From Candidatus Siliceabacter maunaloa (GTDB lineage: Bacteria > Actinomycetota > Thermoleophilia > Solirubrobacterales > Solirubrobacteraceae): 64,000 nt of DNA. Within the stretch, counting starts at the first letter, position 1; each line of letters opens with the position of its first letter. Where the stretch lies: contig JANDLV010000009.1 of assembly GCA_024330185.1 (NCBI GenBank), forward strand, positions 29,868-93,867. The letters run 5' to 3'. The notes beneath the pieces were generated by a model, which was given only the letters and a program-made list of their open reading frames with translations, was not told the DNA's origin and ran no database searches. Made by a program: the position numbers and the translations under genes. Shown here one piece after another: positions 49,585-58,014 of this stretch.

Positions 49585-51257
49585 CGCGCACGCACCGCCT
49601 TCCGCGCGTCCTGCAGCGGTACCGCCTCCAGGTCGGCCCGCCCGCGGCGCGCCTGCGCCTCGGCGGTCTCCGACTCGAGGCTCCGTCGCCCGACGGTCAG
49701 GCGCAGCGGGCAGCCCAGCAGCTCCGCATCGGCGAACTTCTCGCCCGGGCCGGCGTCGCGGTCGTCCAGCAGCACGGACAAGTCGTCGCCGCGCAGCTCC
49801 TCGTAGAGGCGCTGCGCCGCCTCGCGCTCCGCGCCGCCCTCCCTGCCCAGCGGCACGATCTCCACGTCGTAGGGCGCGATGGCCCGCGGCCAGGCGATGC
49901 CCTGGTCGTCGGCGTGCTGCTCGACGGCGGCGGCGGCGATGCGCGCCGGCCCGATCCCGTAGCAGCCCATCCAGATGGGCTGCTCGCGGCCGTGCTCGTC
50001 GAGGAAGGTCGCGCCCAACGGCTCGGAGTACCTCGTGCCCAGCTTGAAGATCTGGCCCACCTCGATGCACGGCTCGATCGTGATGGCGTGGCCGGCGACG
50101 GTGTCGCCCGCCTCGACGCGGCGCACGTCGCCGCGGCGGAAGGGGAAGTCGCGCCCGGGCGAGACCCCGCGCAGGTGGCGGTTGAGCTCGTTGGCCCCGC
50201 AGACGTACCCGCCGCCCTCGGCCACCGCGTCGTCGAGGAGGACGGAGACGTTCGCGCCCACGGGACCGATGTAGCCGGGCGGGCCTATGCGCTCGGCGAT
50301 CTCGCTCTCCCGGGCGGGGCGAAACGGGCCGCCGAGCACGTTGGCCAGCTTGATGTCGTTGACGCGGTGGTCGCCGCGCAGGCAGACCATGATCAGGCCA
50401 CGTCCCTCGGACATGATCGGGTAGGCCTTGAGCAACGCGCCGGCGGGCACGCCCAGAGCGCGGGCGACCTCCTCCACGGTGGTCTGGCCCGGGGTGTCCA
50501 CAGGCTCCGGCGCGTCGAGCGCCGGCGGCAGGTCCACCGGCCACGCCCGTGCGCTCGCCACCTCCACGTTGGCCGCGTACCCGGGCGCCAGGGCCACCTC
50601 GTCCTCGCCTGCCGGACAGGGCGCCATGTACTCGTGTGCGCCGAACCCTCCCATCATGCCCACGTCGGACTCCACGCGGTACCAGCGCACCCCGCAGCGG
50701 TCGAAGATCCGGTCGTAGGCCTCCATCTGCCGCGCGTAGCTGCGCTCCAGCCCCTCCTGATCGCGGTCGAAGCTGTAGGCGTCCTTCATCACGAACTCAC
50801 GCGTGCGCAGCACGCCCGCGCGCGGGCGCGGCTCGTCGCGCTCCTTGACCTGGAGCTGGAAGAGGGAGAACGGCAGCTCGCGATAGGACCGCACGACCTG
50901 GGCGACGTGGAAGGTCATCGCCTCCTCGTGGGTCATGGCCAGCACCAGATCGGCCTCCCGGCGATCGCGCAGCCGGAAGAGCTCGGGCCCCACGTTGTCG
51001 TAGCGCCCGGTGCGCCGCCACGGGTCGGCGGGCTGCAGGACGGGCATGAGCACCTCCTGCGCCCCGGCGGCCTCCATCTCCTCGCGCAGGATGGCCACGA
51101 TGCGTTGGTGCACGCGCCACCCGGCGGGCAGCCAGGACCACAGCCCAGCGCCCATCTGGCGGATCAGGCCGGCACGCACCATGAGGATGTGCGAGAGGGC
51201 CTCGGCGTCGGCGGGCGGCAGTCGCTCGGTGGGCAGGAGGAGCTCGGAGAGGCGCAT
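49566..51257 (-). CDS. proS: Prolyl-tRNA synthetase
   Basis: A 563-residue bacterial-type class II ProRS. Motif 1 region AGLWSWLPAGWRVHQRIVAI, motif 2 MTHEEAMTFHVAQVVRSYRE, the editing insertion in the middle (~residues 220-400) and motif 3 YGIGPARIAAAAVEQHADDQ; the anticodon-binding domain is C-terminal. ATG at 51257 (MRLSELLLPTERLP). Confidence 0.96.
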   Translation of the reverse strand: MRLSELLLPTERLPPADAEALSHILMVRAGLIRQMGAGLWSWLPAGWRVHQRIVAILREEMEAAGAQEVLMPVLQPADPWRRTGRYDNVGPELFRLRDRREADLVLAMTHEEAMTFHVAQVVRSYRELPFSLFQLQVKERDEPRPRAGVLRTREFVMKDAYSFDRDQEGLERSYARQMEAYDRIFDRCGVRWYRVESDVGMMGGFGAHEYMAPCPAGEDEVALAPGYAANVEVASARAWPVDLPPALDAPEPVDTPGQTTVEEVARALGVPAGALLKAYPIMSEGRGLIMVCLRGDHRVNDIKLANVLGGPFRPARESEIAERIGPPGYIGPVGANVSVLLDDAVAEGGGYVCGANELNRHLRGVSPGRDFPFRRGDVRRVEAGDTVAGHAITIEPCIEVGQIFKLGTRYSEPLGATFLDEHGREQPIWMGCYGIGPARIAAAAVEQHADDQGIAWPRAIAPYDVEIVPLGREGGAEREAAQRLYEELRGDDLSVLLDDRDAGPGEKFADAELLGCPLRLTVGRRSLESETAEAQARRGRADLEAVPLQDARKAVRARWDALP

Positions 51258-51402
51258 CGACCGCAGACTCTAAGGCGGGGTGGCCCGGTGGCAAGACGCC
51301 GAGCCCGGCGCGCGGCAGCACGACCTCTGCCACCGTCCGGCGTTCAGCCCTCATGGCACCCGGGGCGGTGTTCTTGCCGGTCAGCGGCCGTGCGCCCGCA
51401 GC

Positions 51403-51442
51403 GCGCTGAGCGCCCCCGGGAGCACCGCAGGGCGCTCAGTGC
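51403..51442. terminator. Large hairpin upstream of proS
   Basis: CTGAGCGCCC (51406-51415) pairs perfectly with GGGCGCTCAG (51430-51439) around a 14-base loop, extendable by three more pairs including G-U. It may terminate readthrough from the oxidase gene or form part of a proS leader. Confidence 0.5.
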
Positions 51443-51606
51443 GGCGGCCGGCCCGTCGGCGGCCTTTGCGGCCGCTGTAGGTGCGCGAGCTGGTGACCGA
51501 GGACTTCACCGTGCGCCGGGCCGGCCAGCCCGAGGAGCCGCGCGGCCCCGTGCGCCTCGTCGCGCTCGTGGAGGCCGGCAGCGCGCCCTTCGACGACGTG
51601 CGCCAA

Positions 51607-51630
51607 TGTAAGGACCGTACCATCCTTACA
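51607..51630. promoter_or_regulatory. Perfect palindrome, TetR-operator-like
   Basis: TGTAAGGA-CCGTACCA-TCCTTACA has 8-base arms and an 8-base spacer, the size and style of a TetR-family operator. It lies 18 bases beyond the stop of the R2-like oxidase gene, an unexpected place unless a gene was lost. Confidence 0.6.
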
Positions 51631-51647
51631 GGGGCCCCAAGCCGCTG

Positions 51648-52949
51648 TCAGCGCACCCCGAACCGCGTGCCCGCGATGCGCGAGAGCTCGTAGAGCGCCC
51701 GCGGGGAGCCCCGGGGGCGAAAGCGCCCGCGCAGGACGGCCTCGACGGGGCTGGCGTTGCGCACCGACATGTCACACCAGGTCTTCCAGTCGGTCTGCAC
51801 CCTCACGTCGGCGCTCGAGGCCTCGCCCGCGACGGCCTGCGCCGTGCCGTCGGCCACCCGCACGTGCCACGGGTCCGCGTCGCTGAAGCGCCACTGCACG
51901 GTGAACGCCGGGGCGGGTGGGCTGGCCACCAGCGAGGCGTCGAAGCTGCGTGCGACCAGGTCGAAGAACTTCTCCTGCGTCTGCGCCGAGGCGTCCGGGC
52001 GCCCGTTGGGAGCACCCATGACCCCGGCCTCCAGCAGCGCGACCACGATGCGCGCCGACTCGTCGTCGTCCATGGTCGGGTCGAGCGGGAAGACGCCGGG
52101 CGGGCGGTCCTCCAGCGGATAACCGGTGGCCCGCCACTTGGCCTTGATGGAACCCAGGGCGAAGGCGAAGACGTCCTCCATCTCGAAGCCGTACTCGCGG
52201 GTGTAGGAGCGGTCGAAGCCGGGCGGGACGAAGACGGCCAGCGCGTAGGGCAGCACCTCGCGCAGCATCTCGTCGACGGCTGCCTTGCACTCGTCGGTCT
52301 CCTTGAACGCGTCGGCCAGGCACTTGACCCCGAAGCCGATGTGGCGCTGCTCGTCGTTGGCGACGTTCTCCATGCCCTCCAGGAAGCCCGGCATCTCCCC
52401 CGCCCCGGTGAAGAAGTCCTGGATGAAGTGCTGGCCCGGCTGGGCGAGGGTCGCCTCGACGATGAGGTGGTACAGCGCGATGGCCTGGGCGAACCTCGGC
52501 AGCGAGCGGTCGCGGCGCAGCTCGTCAGCCATACGGTCGAGGCGACCGAAGACGCCGCGGTAGCCCCAGTTGAGGTGCTCGTCGGTGGTGGCCAGCGTGT
52601 CGGCGAGCGTGTCGCCCTCCACGCCGATGACCTCCTGGAAGAAGCGGTGGAAGAACACGGCGTGGCGTGCCTCGTCGACCTGCTGGGTGGTGAGGAAGTA
52701 CGCCTGCTCCTCGGCGGGGGCGGCATCGATGTAGGGCGACAGGTTGTCGGCCACGGAGTCCTCGCCGTAGAGGAACATCGAGTAGAGCCACAGGCCCGAG
52801 CGGCGCTGCATGTCGTTGAGCGAGCGCCAGCCGTCGACGTCACGCGAGAGGTCGATGCCCGTCGCCCTCCACGGGGCGTTCTCCCAGCGGCGGTAGAGAT
52901 CGTCGTAGGAGACGGAGTCGGTCGCGGCAACAGCCCTCCTGGTGCTCAT
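51648..52949 (-). CDS. R2-like diiron oxidase fused to SCP2-type lipid-binding domain
   Basis: A 433-residue protein. Residues ~1-300 are a ferritin-like R2 fold with the ligand set visible as FLYGEDSVADNL, QQVDEARHAVFFHRFFQEV, HLIVEATLAQPGQHF and VANDEQRHIGFG. It resembles R2-like ligand-binding oxidases more than true RNR R2. Residues ~330-430 (FTVQWRFSDADPWHVRVADG, then WKTWCDMSVRNASPVEAVLR) resemble an SCP2 sterol/lipid-binding domain. The fusion suggests oxidation of a lipid substrate. Confidence 0.82.
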   Translation of the reverse strand: MSTRRAVAATDSVSYDDLYRRWENAPWRATGIDLSRDVDGWRSLNDMQRRSGLWLYSMFLYGEDSVADNLSPYIDAAPAEEQAYFLTTQQVDEARHAVFFHRFFQEVIGVEGDTLADTLATTDEHLNWGYRGVFGRLDRMADELRRDRSLPRFAQAIALYHLIVEATLAQPGQHFIQDFFTGAGEMPGFLEGMENVANDEQRHIGFGVKCLADAFKETDECKAAVDEMLREVLPYALAVFVPPGFDRSYTREYGFEMEDVFAFALGSIKAKWRATGYPLEDRPPGVFPLDPTMDDDESARIVVALLEAGVMGAPNGRPDASAQTQEKFFDLVARSFDASLVASPPAPAFTVQWRFSDADPWHVRVADGTAQAVAGEASSADVRVQTDWKTWCDMSVRNASPVEAVLRGRFRPRGSPRALYELSRIAGTRFGVR

Positions 52950-52968
52950 CGGGCGGACATCCCTGTTT

Positions 52969-53011
52969 GTGTCGACACGGTGTCACCGAGCATAAGGTCT
53001 CCTGTCGACAC
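52969..53011. promoter_or_regulatory. Repeated TGTCGACAC operator-like sites
   Basis: GTGTCGACAC (52969-52978) is a perfect palindrome 20 bases upstream of the oxidase start. The 9-mer TGTCGACAC recurs at 53003-53011, 33 bases away, about three helical turns. A TetR regulator is the obvious candidate, but its gene next door is broken. Confidence 0.5.
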
Positions 53012-53269
53012 CTTCCTGGGCTTCGTGGAGGCGCGCCCCGCCGCGTGGCGGATGGTCGGGCGCAACGTGGGCGACCCTGACGCCGCCGAGGTCGTCGCCC
53101 GCCTACAGGACGAGGTCACCGCGGCCGTCGCCGCCCTGCTGGAGCAGGAGGCGCCCGCACTGGACCCCACGCCCGACGGCCACCGCCGCGCCGTGGAGAT
53201 CATCGCCAGGCTGCTCTCCGGCGGCCTGCAGTCGCTGGCCACCTTGTGGGTCGACCACCCCGTAGGCCG
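53005..53269 (+). pseudogene. TetR-family regulator remnant lacking the HTH
   Basis: The plus strand encodes VDTFLGFVEARPAAWRMVGR, then DEVTAAVAALLEQEAPALDP, HRRAVEIIARLLSGGLQSLA and TLWVDHPVGRQ, the ligand-binding part of a TetR protein. No HTH precedes it: upstream is the oxidase promoter. The 3' end is cut by the vapC gene. It is therefore truncated at both ends and probably nonfunctional. Confidence 0.75.
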
Positions 53270-53683
53270 TCAGGTGGCGCGCAGCGATGCCTCGTCGAGC
53301 TCTACGCCCACGACGCCCGCCATCCGATCCAGGTCGGCGTCCTGTGCGAGGACCGCCGCCCGGTGGCGCAGGGCGACAGCCGTGATCATGCAGTCGACCA
53401 TCCCTCGTGGCGTCACTCCGGTTGCTCGGCAGCGGCGGTACAGTCGGACGGCTGCATCGAAGTCGGTCACAGCGTCGAAACGCAGGAGGTCGAAGCGCCG
53501 CAGGAGGCGGCGCAGAGCGGCCTCGCGCTTGTCGTCACGCGCTCCGGCCAGCACCTCCATCACGACCGGCTCGGTCACCGCGAGAGGACCTTCGTCCTCG
53601 ATCAGCCCCGAGAGACGCGCGTCGACCACGCTGCCGGTGGCCCTGTCGTACTCGACCCAGGCCGAGGTGTCGGCGAGGATCAT
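53270..53683 (-). CDS. vapC: PIN-domain toxin, VapC family
   Basis: A 137-residue PIN ribonuclease: MILADTSAWVEYDRATGSVV, VTEPVVMEVLAGARDDKREA, GVTPRGMVDCMITAVALRHR, AAVLAQDADLDRMAGVVGV. All acidic positions present. ATG at 53683 overlaps the antitoxin stop (ATGA). Confidence 0.92.
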   Translation of the reverse strand: MILADTSAWVEYDRATGSVVDARLSGLIEDEGPLAVTEPVVMEVLAGARDDKREAALRRLLRRFDLLRFDAVTDFDAAVRLYRRCRATGVTPRGMVDCMITAVALRHRAAVLAQDADLDRMAGVVGVELDEASLRAT

Positions 53684-53892
53684 CGTTCTCCGCCGGGCGG
53701 TGCGTCTGGCGGAGGCTCGCCGATGGCACCCGCCCCGCGCATCGCCAGCGCCTCCGCTCGTGTCATCGGCTGGCCGGCCAGGCGGCGAAGGGCCAGGTCC
53801 ACGGCCTCGGTCTTGGTCCGCGTCCCGTAGCGATCCATGATCGCCTCCACGTAGGTCTCCTCGATCTCGATGTTCGTCCGCGCTCGCGCCAT
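53680..53892 (-). CDS. vapB: VapB antitoxin, RHH type
   Basis: A 70-residue antitoxin: RTNIEIEETYVEAIMDRYGT then RTKTEAVDLALRRLAGQPMT, typical of DUF2191-like VapB proteins, with a Pro/Gly-rich tail. ATG at 53892, 6 bases after a TACCAT -10. Confidence 0.92.
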   Translation of the reverse strand: MARARTNIEIEETYVEAIMDRYGTRTKTEAVDLALRRLAGQPMTRAEALAMRGAGAIGEPPPDAPPGGER

Positions 53893-53929
53893 ACACCGAT
53901 GGTACACGTTACGTGTACATCTTGTGTAT
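53891..53929 (-). promoter_or_regulatory. Nested palindromic VapB operator
   Basis: GTACACG-TTA-CGTGTAC (53902-53918) is a perfect inner palindrome; ATACAC (53891-53896) and GTGTAT (53924-53929) form an outer pair. The -10 TACCAT (53899-53904) overlaps the inner arm. It ends 6 bases before the ispG stop, so the TA promoter abuts the ispG 3' end. Confidence 0.75.
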
Positions 53930-53935
53930 GGATGC

Positions 53936-55246
53936 TCAGGCCCGCGTGAAACGCCGCCCGGCGGTGGGTGAGGCGTCCTCGTCGAGACCCCGGCGGCCGT
54001 CGGCCTCTTCGTCGGCGCCCTCCACACCGGCCGCAGCCAGCACGTCCTCCCCGCCGCCGGACTCCTGCGCCTTGGCCTTCTCCAGCGCGGCCATCCGCTC
54101 GGGGGTCATCTCGCCCGCGTTCTCGGCCTCGATCTCGGCCAGCCACTCCGCCCCCGCGGCCGCCGAGGCGGCGTCGTCGACGACGATCTCCCTGCGCGTG
54201 GCGTACTTGTCGATCTCCTCGAAGAGGACCTCGACGAGCTCCTCGGTGCGCACCTTGCGCAGCGCCTTGCCGCGGCTGAAGATCAGGCCCTCGTCCTTGG
54301 CGCCGGTGATGCCGAAGTCGGCGTGGGAGGCCTCGCCGATGCCGTTGACCGCGCAGCCCAGGACGGCGACCTCGATGGGATCGTCGTAGGCGCGCAGGCG
54401 CTCCTCGATCTCGGACACAACGGTGTCCATGTCGAACTGCAGACGCCCGCAGGTCGGGCACGCGATGAGCACCGGGCCGCGCTCGCGCAGTTTGAGCGCC
54501 TTGAGGATCTCCCAGGCGACCTTGACCTCCTCCTCGGCGTGGAAGGTCGACAGCGAGATGCGCACCGTGTCGCCGATGCCATCGGCCAGCAGCGCGCCCA
54601 GGCCGACCGCGGACTTGAGCGAGCCCGACCACTTCGTCCCCGCCTCGGTGATGCCCAGGTGCAGCGGGTGGTCGATGCGCTGCGCCAGCAGCCGGTTCGA
54701 GGCGATCGTGTTGGGGACGCTGGTGGACTTGATCGACACCTTGAAGTCCTGGAAGTCGAGGCGGTGCATGAGCTCGACGAACTCCTCCGCGGCGCGCACC
54801 AGGGCCTCGACGGGGTTCTCGCGCTCCAGGGCGTGCAGGTGCTTGGGCAGCGAGCCGGAGTTGACGCCGATGCGCATCGGCGTGCCCTTGGCCCTCGCGA
54901 GGTCCACGACCTCCCCGACCTTCTCGGGGCCACCGATGTTGCCCGGGTTGAGCCGGATGCAGTGCGCGCCGGCCTCGATCGACTTCAGCGCCAGCGTGTG
55001 GTTGAAGTGGATGTCGGCGATGATCGGAATCGGCGACTCGCGCACGATGGTGCGCAGCGCGTCGACGTCCTTCTCGCGGGGCACGGCGACCCGCACGATG
55101 TCGGCCCCCGCCTCGGCCACCTTGCGGATCTGGTCCATGGTCGCAGGAAGGTTTGCCGTCTCGGTCTTGGTCATCGTCTGCACGGCCACGGGGGCGCCGC
55201 CCCCGATGGGCACGCCGCCGACGTGGATCTGTCGCGCTGAGGCCAT
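53936..55246 (-). CDS. ispG: 4-hydroxy-3-methylbut-2-enyl-diphosphate synthase IspG
   Basis: A 436-residue iron-sulfur enzyme of the MEP pathway. IHVGGVPIGGGAPVAVQTMT starts the TIM barrel; the [4Fe-4S] cysteines are in LIACPTCGRL and VAVLGCAVNGIGEASHADFG. The C-terminal ~65 residues form an unusual acidic Ala/Glu-rich tail. ATG at 55246 opens the conserved domain. Normally next to dxr and rseP, here separated from them by about 5.4 kb. Confidence 0.95.
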   Translation of the reverse strand: MASARQIHVGGVPIGGGAPVAVQTMTKTETANLPATMDQIRKVAEAGADIVRVAVPREKDVDALRTIVRESPIPIIADIHFNHTLALKSIEAGAHCIRLNPGNIGGPEKVGEVVDLARAKGTPMRIGVNSGSLPKHLHALERENPVEALVRAAEEFVELMHRLDFQDFKVSIKSTSVPNTIASNRLLAQRIDHPLHLGITEAGTKWSGSLKSAVGLGALLADGIGDTVRISLSTFHAEEEVKVAWEILKALKLRERGPVLIACPTCGRLQFDMDTVVSEIEERLRAYDDPIEVAVLGCAVNGIGEASHADFGITGAKDEGLIFSRGKALRKVRTEELVEVLFEEIDKYATRREIVVDDAASAAAGAEWLAEIEAENAGEMTPERMAALEKAKAQESGGGEDVLAAAGVEGADEEADGRRGLDEDASPTAGRRFTRA

Positions 55247-55346
55247 GCTGTGAGGATAGGAGGCGCCGGTCCCGAGGGATCCGGCCGAGGTGTGAACGCG
55301 ACCGGCGGCGTTAACGGGCGACATCCGGCGATAGCCTGGGCCGCCG

Positions 55347-56402
55347 ATGGACCCCGTCAACGTCGCCGACTACGAGGCGCTGGCCGCGCAGCGCCTCGAC
55401 CCGGGCGTGGCGGGCTACTACGCGGGCGGCGCGGGCGACGAGCGCACCCTGCGCGACAACGTCGATGCCTTCGCGCGCCGGCGCCTGCGCCCGCGGGTGC
55501 TCGTCGACGTCGGCGCCGTCTCCACGGCCACCACGGTGCTGGGCAGCGAGGTCGCGATGCCCGTCCTCGTCGCCCCCACCGCGCTGCAGCGCCTGGCCCA
55601 CCCCGACGGCGAGCCGGGCATGGCCCGTGCGGCCGCCGCCACGGGGACGATCTTCACGCTGTCGACCCTGGCCACGTCACGGCCGCGCGAGGTGTGTGAG
55701 CACGCGCCGCCCGCGCCACGCTGGTTTCAGCTCTACGCCTTCCGCGACGCCGCCCTGACAAGGGCGCTGTGCGACGAGGCGGTGGACTGCGGCTTCGACG
55801 CCATCGTGCTCACCGTCGACGCCCCGCGCGCCGGGCGGCGCGAGCGTGACCTGCGCACGGGCTTCGCCGTCCCCCCCGACGTGGACATGCCCGCGGTGCG
55901 CGCGGCCCTGGGCGCCGGCGCGTGTCCCACCCCGGCCGAGTTCTTCTCGCTGGTCGACGCGTCGCTGACCTGGGCGGCGGTCGAGCGCCTGGCCGGCGAG
56001 CTCGACCTCCCGGTGGTCGTCAAGGGCATCCAGACCGCCCAGGACGCCGCCCTGGCGTGCGAGCACGGTGCCGCCGCCGTCGTGGTCTCCAACCACGGTG
56101 GCCGCCAGCTCGACGGAGTCGCCGCCTCCATCGACGTGCTCCCCGAGGTCGTAGACGCCGTCGGCGGCCGCCTCGAGGTCCTCGTCGACGGCGGGATCCG
56201 CCGTGGCACCGACGTCGCCGTGGCCCTGGCGCTGGGCGCCCGCGCCGTCCTCGTCGGCCGCCCCGCCCTGTGGGGCCTGGCCGCCGCCGGCGAGCCCGGC
56301 GCCCGCCACGTCCTCGAGCTCCTGCGCGACGAGCTCCACCTCGCCCTCCTGCTCCTCGGCTGCCCGACGCCGGCGCATGTGACGCGCGAGCACATGGGCT
56401 GA
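55347..56402 (+). CDS. FMN-dependent alpha-hydroxy-acid oxidase
   Basis: A 351-residue TIM-barrel flavoenzyme of the glycolate oxidase/lactate oxidase family. AGYYAGGAGDERTLRDNVDA, VVKGIQTAQDAALACEHGAA, then VVVSNHGGRQLDGVAAS with the catalytic His and Arg, and EVLVDGGIRRGTDVAVALAL at the phosphate site. Substrate uncertain. ATG at 55347. Confidence 0.92.
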   Translation: MDPVNVADYEALAAQRLDPGVAGYYAGGAGDERTLRDNVDAFARRRLRPRVLVDVGAVSTATTVLGSEVAMPVLVAPTALQRLAHPDGEPGMARAAAATGTIFTLSTLATSRPREVCEHAPPAPRWFQLYAFRDAALTRALCDEAVDCGFDAIVLTVDAPRAGRRERDLRTGFAVPPDVDMPAVRAALGAGACPTPAEFFSLVDASLTWAAVERLAGELDLPVVVKGIQTAQDAALACEHGAAAVVVSNHGGRQLDGVAASIDVLPEVVDAVGGRLEVLVDGGIRRGTDVAVALALGARAVLVGRPALWGLAAAGEPGARHVLELLRDELHLALLLLGCPTPAHVTREHMG

Positions 56403-56454
56403 CCGGCGAGTACACGGGCGCGATAGTACGGAGAGACCGACGAGAGGCTTCCCA

Positions 56455-56945
56455 TTGGCCGAGAGCAACGGCGCGGACGTCCCACGGCTTCGCCGTGTTC
56501 ACATCCGCAACTTCAAGAGCATCAGCCAGGCAACCGTCGACCTCGGTCCCCTGACGATCTTCGTGGGCGAACGGCGCCGGCAAGAGCAACTTCATCGACG
56601 CGCTGGCCTTCGTGAGCGAGTGCCTGAGCGACGCGGTCGAGCTCGCCTTCAAGAGCCGTGGCGGAATCGGGGCGGTCCGGCGCAGATCGGGTGGCCATCC
56701 CACGCACATCGGCATCCGCCTGGTCAGCGACCTGGCGGACGGCGCCATCGCCGATTACTCATTCCAGCTAGCGGCCGAGAAGGGGAGCGCTTCAAGGTCT
56801 CGCGGGAGCGCTGCCATGTCAAGCCGTTCATGGAGGACGCGCACTCGTTCGAGGTGCGCGACGGCAAGTTCGTCAAGGCGATCCCTGGCATCAGGGCGCT
56901 GGTCCCACCAGATCGGCTCGCCCTGTTCGCCGCATCGGCTACGCC
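56455..56945 (+). pseudogene. AAA/OLD-like ATPase, 5' fragment with frameshifts
   Basis: TTG at 56455 begins MAESNGADVPRLRRVHIRNF, then KSISQATVDLGPLTIFVGE in one frame. The Walker A continuation NGAGKSNFIDALAFVSECL is in another frame, reached if two bases were lost at 56569. Around 56775 the frame changes back (ERFKVSRERCHVKPFMEDAH, IRALVPPDRLALFAAS). The ATPase then stops without its Walker B half. It resembles stand-alone defence or nuclease-associated AAA proteins. Confidence 0.75.
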
Positions 56946-57988
56946 TGAGCGTGGACGACGTGGTCGTGCCGCTCGAGGTCGCCCGGGCGCGGCTGCGCGA
57001 GAAGCACCAGGTGATGTGCGACCTGCTGCACGGCATCGACTTTCGTCCGCCCGAGGGCGCGACCGCCGGCCAGCAGGCCACCGTCCTCGCCGCCGCCGCC
57101 CAGGACGCCGTCGCCCGGTACGTGCTCGACGACGAGCGTACGGACGTCCTGCTCGACGAGCACGCGCAGTACGCCAAGTGGTTCGCCATGGTCTCCCCCA
57201 ACGAGCCCACGGTCGACCAGCGCTACGACCACGACGTCTTCGCCACGATCGCCAAGGCCCTGCGCCTGGCCCGCGCCGAGGAGCAGGACGGCGAGGGAAG
57301 CGGTCCCAGTCGGGAGGCGCGCCGCGCCGTCGAGCAGTTCTTCAGCGCCGGGCTGGCGGGCAGCGAGATCCTCGACGTCTTCGCCATGGCCGGCGACGCG
57401 CGGCCGGAGATCAGCGTGCTCTCCGACGACTTCCTCGACGACGTGGCCAGCCGGCTGACGCGGCCCGAGCTGCAGGTCGCGCTGATGAAAGCTGCTCAAC
57501 GGGGAGATCCGCACCCGCCTGGCCGGCAACCGCGTGCAGCACAAGCGCTTCAGCGACGAGGTCACCGCGGTGCTGGCACGCTACGAGGCCAAGCAGATCA
57601 CCAGCGCCGAGGTCGTCAAGGAGCTCGTCAACCTGGCGCGCGACCTGCGTCCCAGGCTCGCCGCCACGAGCAGCTCGGTCTCTCCAGGGAGGAGACCGCG
57701 TTCTACGACGCGCTCGCCGCCAGGGGCGAGGGCTTCGTCGACGACCCGCGCCTGAAGGCGATCGCCGTCGATCTCGTAGCCCAGGTCCGCCAGGATCTGG
57801 CCGTGGACTGGACGCAGCGCGGCAACCTCGAGGCGCGCATCCGCGCTCGCATCAAGCGCCTGCTGCGCCGCCACCGCTACACCGCGCCCGAAGGCGGCGG
57901 CGGTCTGGACGAGGCCGCCGACCGCGTCTTCGCGCAGGCACGTGCGCTGTACGAGCGCTGGCCCGAGATCGAGGGCGAGTACATCTAG
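56946..57988 (+). pseudogene. hsdR: Type I restriction HsdR C-terminal fragment, frameshifted
   Basis: Continues directly from the ATPase fragment. VVVPLEVARARLREKHQVMC, LSDDFLDDVASRLTRPELQV, KLLNGEIRTRLAGNRVQHKR, LGLSREETAFYDALAARGEG and DLAVDWTQRGNLEARIRARI match the DUF3387 C-terminal region of HsdR. At least two frame changes (about 57488 and 57668) break it. The helicase and nuclease parts are absent. It is a relic of a type I restriction locus. Confidence 0.85.
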
Positions 57989-58007
57989 GTAGCAGGACTG
58001 CTACCTT
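57988..58007 (+). promoter_or_regulatory. TA promoter-operator
   Basis: GGTAGCAG-GA-CTGCTACC (57988-58005) is a perfect 8-base-arm palindrome. Its right arm overlaps the -10 TACCTT (58002-58007). The antitoxin ATG follows 7 bases later. Confidence 0.75.
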
Positions 58008-58014
58008 CGACAGC

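Larger units (their letters stand above)
51258..51647. other. Intergenic region with hairpin, orphan coding fragment and palindrome
   Basis: No intact gene. On the plus strand 51478-51606 a frame reads VRELVTEDFTVRRAGQPEEP and VRLVALVEAGSAPFDDVRQC, protein-like but with no recognisable start or domain, suggesting the 3' end of a lost gene. It also holds a hairpin (51403-51442) and a palindrome (51607-51630). Confidence 0.5.

Noticed and set aside
51481..51693. A 70-codon plus-strand ORF as a real gene
   Set aside because: Only the first ~42 codons look protein-like; the rest runs through a palindrome and antisense of the oxidase gene.
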